6,658 bases of DNA. Source: Candidatus Nanohaloarchaea archaeon. GTDB taxonomy: Archaea; Nanohalarchaeota; Nanosalinia; Nanosalinales; JAHENU01. The DNA lies in NCBI GenBank assembly GCA_018609855.1, contig JAHENU010000040.1, positions 1 through 6,658 of the forward strand, given 5' to 3'. Each line of letters starts with the position of its first letter. Positions within the stretch are counted from its first letter, which is position 1. The notes beneath the pieces were generated by a model. It was not told where the DNA came from. It made no database searches and worked only from the letters and a program-made list of their open reading frames with translations. The translations under genes were made by a program, and so were the position numbers. Positions 1 through 4,111 of this stretch are shown here, one piece after another.

Positions 1-17
1 CATCGCTCTTCAGCCAT
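1..17 (-). CDS. rps11: Start of a downstream gene, probably ribosomal protein uS11 (partial, runs off the window)
   Basis: Only the first five codons (reading MAEER) and two further bases are visible. The ATG at 17..15 overlaps the end of rps4 by 8 bp and lies four bases after GGTGGTGAT (30..22). That element matches eight of nine positions of the archaeal Shine-Dalgarno sequence GGAGGTGAT. In archaeal genomes rps13-rps4 is usually followed by rps11 and rpoD, and archaeal uS11 commonly begins with a MAEE-like peptide; together these suggest uS11. Another ATG at 3..1, in a different frame just past the rps4 stop, is less well placed. The product call rests on synteny and start context, because no diagnostic uS11 residues are inside the window. 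Confidence 0.45.
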
Positions 18-525
18 CGTCATCACCACCTGCTGTCTCAGCAGTGCCTGCTGTTGATGAAGACAACGTTTCATCCAAAAGCACTTTAATTTCGGATTCT
101 TTTTCAGGCGGCATCATATAGCTAGGAATGGTAATAATTTGACCGCTAACGGCAACATGCCCGTGCACAATACGTTGTCGAGCTTGTTTGACCGTACTTG
201 CATATCCGCGTCGTTGCACAATCGTTTGTAAACGCCTATTTAAAATATCCCGTACCGTGAGTTTTAACACATCCTCTAAATGAGCATCATGAGGGAGCAA
301 CCCCATGGCATGAAGTTTTTGCAACAACGTCTGTTGTTGCTCTTGATTAGTGTCTGAAATTAGCTCTCGAGCTTGTCGCCGCATCTGACGGACTTTTTCC
401 TCAGCTTTCCATAATTCCTTTTTGTTTTTTAACCCGTATTCTGTCATAAGACTCTTTTCAGATAAAATACGTTGTTTCTCAAACGCCTTCCGTGGTGATG
501 AGTAGGTGGCCCGCGATTGTCGCAT
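10..525 (-). CDS. rps4: Small ribosomal subunit protein uS4 (archaeal S4)
   Basis: Encodes a 171-residue uS4, a primary 16S rRNA-binding protein of the small subunit that nucleates assembly of the body domain. The N-terminal part carries the archaeal/eukaryotic signature YGLKNKKELWKAE (residues 30-42) followed by a basic helix. The S4 RNA-binding domain spans about residues 96-150, with RRLQTIVQRRG and the strand IVHGHVAVSGQ, and ends in PSYMMPPEKE. The last ~18 residues form a low-complexity Ser/Thr/Ala/Gly tail ending in acidic residues. Length is typical for archaeal uS4. The ATG is nine bases after the rps13 stop and is preceded by GAGTGAT, a partial Shine-Dalgarno match, so the two genes are almost certainly co-transcribed. 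The stop is TGA and overlaps the next gene's start. Confidence 0.97.
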   Translation of the reverse strand: MRQSRATYSSPRKAFEKQRILSEKSLMTEYGLKNKKELWKAEEKVRQMRRQARELISDTNQEQQQTLLQKLHAMGLLPHDAHLEDVLKLTVRDILNRRLQTIVQRRGYASTVKQARQRIVHGHVAVSGQIITIPSYMMPPEKESEIKVLLDETLSSSTAGTAETAGGDDDG

Positions 526-534
526 TATATCACT

Positions 535-984
535 CTATTGTTTTTTCCGTGAGACACCGATACTATAGTCTCCGCGGAAACTTGATTTTGTTTTTTGGCC
601 GCGCACAGGCAAATCCAGCGCATGCCGAACGCCACGATATGCTTTCATTTTCTGTAACCGACGCACATCAAATTCGTGAGTAATATCTAATTGTGGTCCG
701 ACTATATGTGTGTTCTTGCCAGATTTACTATCTTTCCGGCGATTCACTAACCAATCAGGTATGCTGTATGCATCAGGTTCGTTGATGGCACCCTCTATTT
801 GTTCTATTTCATTTTCAGACAACTCTTCAATCAGTTTAAAGGTATCAATTCCTAATGCTGATATAATGCCGTTAGCAAACACAACACCGATGCCTTTTAC
901 TGTTTGCAAACCGGCAACGACGTGTTGGCTACCATCAATGTCGGTATCATGAATCCGAATTATATTTACTTCCTCTTCAGCCAT
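535..984 (-). CDS. rps13: Small ribosomal subunit protein uS13 (archaeal S13/eukaryotic S18-like)
   Basis: Encodes a 149-residue uS13, the small-subunit head protein that contacts the P-site tRNA and forms inter-subunit bridges. The H2TH region (about residues 22-80) includes LQTVKGIGVVFANGI and the conserved IPDWLVNRRKD. The basic C-terminal tail carries YRGVRH (116-121) and LPVRGQKTKSSFR (125-137), hallmarks of archaeal/eukaryotic uS13. The frame stays open up to an ATG at 1086. I chose the ATG at 984 because it is preceded by AGAGGGAG (997..990) and gives the usual family length and N-terminus (MAEEEVNIIRI); the 34 extra residues look unlike uS13. An alternative in-frame ATG at 1056 has AGAAGGAG 14 bases upstream, which is too distant for good spacing. 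It is the first gene of the rps13-rps4-(rps11) operon. Confidence 0.96.
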   Translation of the reverse strand: MAEEEVNIIRIHDTDIDGSQHVVAGLQTVKGIGVVFANGIISALGIDTFKLIEELSENEIEQIEGAINEPDAYSIPDWLVNRRKDSKSGKNTHIVGPQLDITHEFDVRRLQKMKAYRGVRHALDLPVRGQKTKSSFRGDYSIGVSRKKQ

Positions 985-1013
985 AGTGACTCCCTCTGAT
1001 GTAATAAAGATAC

Positions 1014-1023
1014 TTTTAAAAAA
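1014..1023 (-). promoter_or_regulatory. Candidate box A promoter of the rps13 operon
   Basis: TTTTTTAAAA on the minus strand resembles an archaeal TATA element and lies about 30-39 bp before the rps13 start codon. A transcript starting ~25 bp downstream would have a leader of only about ten bases, cutting into the Shine-Dalgarno AGAGGGAG. A second AT-rich element, ATTAAAT near 1150..1144, would give a longer leader that keeps the full site. The choice between them is not settled by sequence. Confidence 0.35.
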
Positions 1024-1076
1024 TGCATTGGCAAGGTCGCCAGAAAGTCCGCTCATTTGCACACGGCCTTCTCCTT

Positions 1077-1092
1077 CTGATAGCATTATCAG
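1077..1092. repeat. Inverted repeat in the rps13 upstream region
   Basis: CTGATA and TATCAG (6 bp, perfect) are separated by the four bases GCAT. The element lies between tRNA-Gln and rps13, about 100 bp before the rps13 start. It could be a small RNA hairpin or a protein-binding site, but it is short enough to occur by chance. A T5 tract on the minus strand at 1110..1106, between this repeat and tRNA-Gln, may end the tRNA transcript. Confidence 0.3.
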
Positions 1093-1185
1093 AGCCTAAG
1101 ACCTGAAAAAGGCCATACTTGAGCGACATTCATACCATTTGGAATTTAATCTTCTATTGCATTGCACGAACTTTGTAACTGACGA

Positions 1186-1258
1186 TAGCCCCGCCAGGAC
1201 TCGAACCTGGGTCACGAGGACCAGAACCTCGCATGATTGACCACTACACTACGGGGCT
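1186..1258 (-). tRNA. trnQ: tRNA-Gln (anticodon CUG)
   Basis: A 73-nt cloverleaf reads on the minus strand. The acceptor stem pairs AGCCCCG (1258..1252) with CGGGGCT, followed by discriminator A at 1186. The D arm contains GTGTAGTGGTCAA, with position 13-22 unpaired. The anticodon arm is CGAGG-TTCTGGT-CCTCG, giving anticodon CUG, which reads CAG. The variable loop is short, and the T arm is CCAGG-TTCGAGT-CCTGG. The A1-U72 pair with a GCCCCG stem is typical of archaeal tRNA-Gln. No 3' CCA is encoded, so CCA must be added after transcription. There is no intron. In most archaea this tRNA is charged by glutamyl-tRNA synthetase and then amidated, but nothing in this window tests that. Confidence 0.95.
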
Positions 1259-1297
1259 GTGATAGCCTGTTTCTATGAAAAAGACATTTTTGCCTCA

Positions 1298-1306
1298 CCT
1301 TTTAAT
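1298..1306 (-). promoter_or_regulatory. Weak candidate box A for tRNA-Gln
   Basis: ATTAAAAGG on the minus strand is preceded by purine- and A-rich GATAAAC, which could be a TFB recognition element. It would place transcription start about 19 nt before the tRNA 5' end. It is a modest match and the only reasonable one in the immediate upstream region. Confidence 0.25.
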
Positions 1307-1410
1307 GTTTATCTCTCCGCCTCCCTCTTTCACAATAGCAGGCACTAAAGGCAATACTGTTCAGAACATTCTCTCGCTTATGTAAGATATTCTTGCACGG
1401 ATTTCTGTTG

Positions 1411-1430
1411 GCTGGGAGCCGGATTTAGAA
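1411..1430 (-). repeat. Degenerate copy of the tRNA-Ser 3' end
   Basis: The 16 plus-strand bases from 1411 differ at only two positions from 1522-1537, the acceptor/T-arm end of the neighbouring tRNA-Ser. After one inserted base the similarity continues into a damaged T-loop (TTCTAAATCC instead of TTCGAATCC on the minus strand). No matching 5' half is present, so this is not a functional tRNA. It may be a leftover of a tRNA duplication or an attachment-site-like scar about 110 bp downstream of the intact tRNA. Confidence 0.45.
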
Positions 1431-1454
1431 GAAGCTTTTCTGTCCACCCAGTCC

Positions 1455-1491
1455 AAAAACCTCCACCAAAAAGAGGGTCTTCAGAACCTCC
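1455..1491 (-). terminator. Hairpin and T-tracts after tRNA-Ser, likely terminator
   Basis: On the minus strand, 30-70 bases past tRNA-Ser, GGAGGT can pair with ACCCTC (one bulge) and is followed directly by TTTTT (1472..1468), then a second TTTTT (1459..1455). Archaeal RNA polymerase terminates at short U-runs with or without a hairpin. These are the strongest T-tracts between the two tRNAs and would separate their transcription. Confidence 0.4.
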
Positions 1492-1500
1492 ATTGGATTT

Positions 1501-1523
1501 GCGAACTGAATCCTACAGTTCGC
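1501..1523 (-). repeat. Perfect 8-bp inverted repeat touching the tRNA-Ser 3' end
   Basis: GCGAACTG (1501-1508) and CAGTTCGC (1516-1523) flank a 7-base loop. The arm nearest the tRNA includes the discriminator base at 1521 and the last two bases of the acceptor strand, so in the precursor this hairpin competes with the end of the acceptor stem. It may affect 3' processing or be a weak terminator. No U-run follows it immediately. Confidence 0.45.
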
Positions 1524-1717
1524 CGGGAGCCGGATTCGAACCGGCGCGTGCCAAAGGCACACCCGCTCTCTTGGAACTGCTATTTCAGATCATTGAAGCC
1601 TATACTTCTCATCCCTTGAGTGAAGATCAAAGAGCGGTTATGAGTAACCGCTCGTGATGATCGACCTTTCAGAAGGTCGCTCAAGGCGGGCACGTTGGGC
1701 CGCTCCGCCATCCCGGC
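1521..1717 (-). tRNA. trnS: tRNA-Ser (anticodon UGA), interrupted by a 112-nt intron
   Basis: The exons form a class II cloverleaf of 85 nt on the minus strand. The acceptor stem pairs GCCGGGA (1717..1711) with TCCCGGC (1528..1522), followed by discriminator G at 1521, as expected for serine. The D arm contains GAGCGGCCCAAC. The anticodon stem is CCCGC/GCGGG and the spliced loop is CTTGAGA, giving anticodon UGA (codon UCA). The long variable arm is GTGCC-TTT-GGCAC, and the T arm is GCCGG-TTCGAAT-CCGGC. Leucine was considered because of the long arm, but the anticodon and the G discriminator argue for serine. No CCA is encoded. The 5' end is one base after the stop codon of the upstream protein gene, so it is either co-transcribed with it and cut out by RNase P, or made from a promoter inside that gene (see 1751-1758). 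Confidence 0.93.
1568..1679 (-). other. tRNA-Ser intron at position 37/38 with bulge-helix-bulge splice sites
   Basis: The exon bases CTTG (1685..1682) pair with intron bases CAAG (1573..1570), forming the 4-bp central helix. This is flanked by the 3-nt bulges AGC (1681..1679) and AGA (1569..1567), and the anticodon stem forms the outer helix. Cleavage between bulge bases two and three, as done by archaeal tRNA-splicing endonuclease, removes 112 nt and leaves a normal 7-base anticodon loop. The inner helix is weak, so this is a relaxed motif. Inside are two strong hairpins: GACCTT/AAGGTC with a 4-base loop (1663-1678), and a perfect 9-bp stem GAGCGGTTA/TAACCGCTC with a 4-base loop (1632-1653), which can be extended by GATCA/TGATC. 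No reading frame or homing-endonuclease motif is present. Confidence 0.85.
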
Positions 1718-1718
1718 A

Positions 1719-2327
1719 TCAGTAGTATATCAATCGCTCCGTCGCAATCTCTTTAAAGTTTTCTTCAATACGTTGCCAGGCCTCGTGTACACCGCTCCCG
1801 GTAATGGCAAGAAGGAGCTTATAGGGATGCACCCACGAAACGGTCAACGACTCGGTGTTAAATGCAAATCCTTCATCCGCTTCTTCTTCTAACCTATCGC
1901 GATATGCGGCCGTCTGTTCGGCAAACGTAGCGGCTGAGATGATGTTCAGTTGCGTTAATAGCTGTTCTATCGCCTCAAGCTCACGATCACCGTCTACATA
2001 TTGGAATTTGACGATGATGGCTTGCTGATCAGGTACGGTCCCTATATCTATGTCTGGATGTTCATACGCATCCAATATCGTCACCATGGCGCCAGAGGAG
2101 AGGAACTGACGCTGCTCTGCAAATGTAGAAAAGACACAGAAACTATACCCGCGACGATAAACTCCCTCAGTGCTCGCAAACTCTATATTGGAATTTTTCT
2201 GAAGAGACCCAGGAAGGAAATTGCCGTCTGCAATAATCCCGTCGTCTGTTATCTGAAAACCATCTTTTACAGTGACGATAGGCGTCTCTTTGCTACTACT
2301 TACACCAAATGCATACCATGTGGTCAT
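1719..2327 (-). CDS. Hypothetical protein, 202 aa, no recognised family
   Basis: I do not recognise this protein. It has no signal peptide, membrane segment, cysteine cluster or nucleotide-binding motif, so it is probably a soluble cytosolic protein. The N-terminal ~65 residues look beta-rich. Two later segments (about 103-137, AIIVKFQYVDGDRELEAIEQ onward, and about 169-202, starting KLLLAITG) each read as a hydrophobic strand followed by an amphipathic helix, and could be related alpha/beta units. An acidic stretch (RLEEEADEG) lies near 145-153. No good Shine-Dalgarno site precedes the ATG, but a TTTATA box is centred about 25 nt upstream, which suggests a leaderless mRNA. The gene follows endoQ by 30 bp and its TGA lies one base before tRNA-Ser. 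Codon use and compactness look like a real gene, and the opposite-strand frames here are shadows. Confidence 0.8.
   Translation of the reverse strand: MTTWYAFGVSSSKETPIVTVKDGFQITDDGIIADGNFLPGSLQKNSNIEFASTEGVYRRGYSFCVFSTFAEQRQFLSSGAMVTILDAYEHPDIDIGTVPDQQAIIVKFQYVDGDRELEAIEQLLTQLNIISAATFAEQTAAYRDRLEEEADEGFAFNTESLTVSWVHPYKLLLAITGSGVHEAWQRIEENFKEIATERLIYY
1751..1758 (-). promoter_or_regulatory. Candidate internal promoter for tRNA-Ser
   Basis: CTTTAAAG on the minus strand, preceded by the purine-rich BRE-like GAAAA, lies inside the last codons of the upstream protein gene. Its centre is about 37 nt before the tRNA 5' end, so transcription would start about 12 nt before the tRNA, a common arrangement in archaea. 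Because it falls in coding sequence it may be coincidental. Confidence 0.35.
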
Positions 2328-2348
2328 AGATAGTCATTGTTGGAAAGC

Positions 2349-2354
2349 TATAAA
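2349..2354 (-). promoter_or_regulatory. Box A promoter of the 202-aa hypothetical gene
   Basis: TTTATA on the minus strand is centred 24-25 nt before the ATG at 2327, the usual distance between box A and the transcription start in archaea. This predicts a transcript beginning at or within a few bases of the start codon. It sits in the 30-bp gap just after the endoQ stop codon. Confidence 0.55.
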
Positions 2355-2357
2355 CAA

Positions 2358-3623
2358 CTATTGCGAGAAAGAATCCAACCGCTGCTGTGTCGGCTGCAGC
2401 CGTTCCGTTCCTGTAGACGTATCAGCATTAGTATCCAGTACGATCTGCCCGTATGTCCCATCATAGCCCGGTAACACTGTGAGCTCGTGCCGCCGTGCCA
2501 GTGTAACGGCCTGTGCCAATGTTTCATTGGTCATTTCTACCAGATCCTCATACGGCGCTTCCAACAAAACCGTGTATTCGGTTCCATACCGCTCGATCAG
2601 CTGATTGAAGACACGCCAGACGGTTTTGGAAAAAATCTGCTTGACACCATAGGCAAAACTGATTAATTCACTGAGCGGAATCAGACGAACAAACTCCTCT
2701 TGTGCCGGCACTTCTGTCGGTGATCTATCCGCCAACGCTTCCACGCGATATTCAACACCGCGAGTGAGTGGTTTGCCACACTGCGGACAGACACCGCCAT
2801 ACTGTCGTGTTTCCTCAGGGGAGAATCGCACGTTGCAGCTTCTGTGTCCATCATAATGATACTTGCCATAGTTCGGATCAGTTTCAATCGTCTGCACCAG
2901 TCCTTGCTTAGTCCTGATGGCCTCAATAATCTTTTCATAACTCAGCTGTTCCTTTTCAATATCAAACGCCGTCGCCTCTCTCCCAATGCGCCAGGGCCAG
3001 AAACTATGCAAATCAGAAAAGCTTACCATGTTAACATTGTCCAATTGCGATAAGCGCCGGTTCATGGCGGGATCTGAAGACATGCCAGTCTCAATTGCAT
3101 GAATATGCTTGGTCATCTCCTGAAAACACTCCTGCAAGGAATCAAAGCCAGAATTGGCACCAAACAACGAAAACCAGGGCGTCCAGACATGAGCAGGAAT
3201 AATTTCAATCTCATTGCTAATCTCTTTCATTCGTTCTACCAGCTCAACAGATGTCATGCCAAAAATCGGCCGCCCATCATAATCCAGCCGCCCCTGTGAG
3301 GCCAAAAATTCCGTAATCTGATTAGCCACGTCGCGATTGGGCGCATAGAGTAAATGGTGAATCCGTCTTCCTTGTCCGCCTTGTGTATAGATCAAAGACA
3401 CTTCTGTCTGCCAGACGAACGGAAAATTATGCTCTGTGTATAAAATACCGTCCTGCTCTTCCAGTTGGTTTAATTCCTTCCGCCATAACGGATGCTGAAA
3501 ATCTCCTGTCCCTAACAAGTCCAGCCCTTTTACACGAGCATAGTGTTCTAGATGAGGAATATCAATTTTCTTACTACAGGCCTGCGCATAGCGGCTGTGA
3601 ATATGGAGATCACCAATAAGCAT
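2358..3623 (-). CDS. endoQ: Endonuclease Q (EndoQ), PHP-domain DNA repair nuclease
   Basis: Encodes a 421-residue EndoQ-family nuclease. Characterised members cut DNA 5' of deaminated bases (uracil, hypoxanthine, xanthine) and abasic sites, starting an alternative excision repair route. The PHP metal-binding catalytic domain fills about residues 1-240. Its motifs are GDLHIHS (4-10), TGDFQHP (39-45), the glutamate of TEVS (74), PAHVWTPWFSLFG (143-155), IETGMSSDPAMN (177-188) and FSDLHS (202-207). The family-specific KYHYDGHRSCNV (254-265) and CPQCGKPL (279-286) form a probable zinc site with C263, C279, C282 and possibly H260. A helical C-terminal region follows, and the last residues read QQRLDSFS (413-420), matching a PCNA-interacting (PIP) box. 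Length is the normal family length and the expected metal ligands look intact. No Shine-Dalgarno site is evident. A T-rich box A about 26 nt upstream suggests a leaderless mRNA. Confidence 0.95.
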   Translation of the reverse strand: MLIGDLHIHSRYAQACSKKIDIPHLEHYARVKGLDLLGTGDFQHPLWRKELNQLEEQDGILYTEHNFPFVWQTEVSLIYTQGGQGRRIHHLLYAPNRDVANQITEFLASQGRLDYDGRPIFGMTSVELVERMKEISNEIEIIPAHVWTPWFSLFGANSGFDSLQECFQEMTKHIHAIETGMSSDPAMNRRLSQLDNVNMVSFSDLHSFWPWRIGREATAFDIEKEQLSYEKIIEAIRTKQGLVQTIETDPNYGKYHYDGHRSCNVRFSPEETRQYGGVCPQCGKPLTRGVEYRVEALADRSPTEVPAQEEFVRLIPLSELISFAYGVKQIFSKTVWRVFNQLIERYGTEYTVLLEAPYEDLVEMTNETLAQAVTLARRHELTVLPGYDGTYGQIVLDTNADTSTGTERLQPTQQRLDSFSQ

Positions 3624-3645
3624 GGAACAATAGTATTGCCGAGAG

Positions 3646-3653
3646 ATAAAAAA
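3646..3653 (-). promoter_or_regulatory. Box A promoter of endoQ
   Basis: TTTTTTAT on the minus strand is centred about 26 nt before the endoQ ATG. The intervening bases contain no Shine-Dalgarno match, so the transcript is expected to start at or next to the start codon. Confidence 0.5.
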
Positions 3654-3947
3654 TATTTGCTACCCGTACAACTTCTGCAGCGAAATACCGCTGACCAGCA
3701 ACATGAAGAGCGAAAAATGTATGAACAGAGAATCTCTTCCTGCTAGGGCCAACACCTACAACTCAACACCGAAAGCAGCTAATACCCTCAAAATGGCACT
3801 GTTTATCACCGTACGTGTGTTTTGTATGCGTCCAATCGCTATGCCGACTACTCAGGTGGCAATTATGAGCTAAGGAATAGCCAGTCAAGATGTAAGATTA
3901 GCGCAATAAGAAAAGGAGTGTGAAAGTGGCACTGGCTTTAGTTGACA

Positions 3948-3984
3948 ATATCATATACGCCGTCAGATGGGCGACATACGATAT
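3948..3984 (-). other. Long imperfect hairpin with G-U pairs on the minus strand
   Basis: The arms 3948-3961 and 3970-3984 pair over 14 positions with one bulged base and an 8-base loop. Twelve pairs are Watson-Crick. The other two are A-C mismatches if read on the plus strand but G-U wobbles if transcribed from the minus strand. This asymmetry points to an RNA structure on the minus strand, the same direction as the orphan promoter at 4091-4098. Confidence 0.4.
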
Positions 3985-4090
3985 AGAGAAAGGGCAACAA
4001 GAGAGCTCTTAAAGCAATGACAATAGCGAGGATTCATTTACGAACTAAATGTAGATAATATTGGTTCATACGAGTCCATCCGTTTCTTTG

Positions 4091-4099
4091 TATTTAAAA
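4091..4099 (-). promoter_or_regulatory. Orphan consensus box A downstream of cbf5
   Basis: TTTTAAATA on the minus strand closely matches the archaeal TATA consensus. The predicted start lies near 4069, about 450 bp before endoQ and well before endoQ's own box A. An ATG lies there but opens a frame of only 11 codons. The element may instead drive a non-coding RNA. A small hairpin, CTACT/AGTAG (4106-4118), overlaps the cbf5 stop codon just upstream. Confidence 0.5.
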
Positions 4100-4111
4100 T
4101 TACAGCTACTT

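Larger units (their letters stand above)
3624..4111 (-). other. 488-bp gap between cbf5 and endoQ, possible minus-strand non-coding RNA
   Basis: No convincing protein gene is present. Near the cbf5 side, TTTTAAATA gives a consensus minus-strand promoter. In the middle, 3948-3984 forms a long helix that is better paired on the minus strand. Near the endoQ side is the endoQ box A. The only coding candidate is a 28-codon plus-strand frame starting GTG at 3926, seven bases after AAGGAG and ending at 4012. Smaller elements are CAGCG/CGCTG (3678-3693), a CAACACC pair (3750-3770) and the near-repeat of aaaatggcactg (3790-3801) at 3923-3934 with one mismatch. I could not match the region to SRP RNA, RNase P RNA or a box C/D RNA. 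Confidence 0.35.

Noticed and set aside
1443..1454. Possible third tRNA in the tRNA-Ser/tRNA-Gln spacer, using CTGGG...CCCAG as acceptor stem
   Set aside because: The enclosed sequence is only about 30 nt and lacks D and anticodon arms. It is better explained as part of a decayed tRNA 3' end.
1568..1679. Box C/D guide RNA inside the tRNA-Ser intron (GGGATGA resembling box C, followed by CTGA)
   Set aside because: The box C match has a mismatch in the core, the second C'/D' pair is not convincing, and no guide target could be recognised. The intron folds instead into simple hairpins.
2001..2466. Overlapping plus-strand frames of 110 and 64 codons across the orphan gene and the endoQ end
   Set aside because: They are antisense to better-supported genes, have no ribosome binding site and cross gene boundaries.
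4037..4069. 11-codon frame starting at the expected transcription start of the orphan promoter
   Set aside because: The spacing to box A fits a leaderless start, but 11 codons is too short to support as a gene. The promoter more likely serves an RNA.
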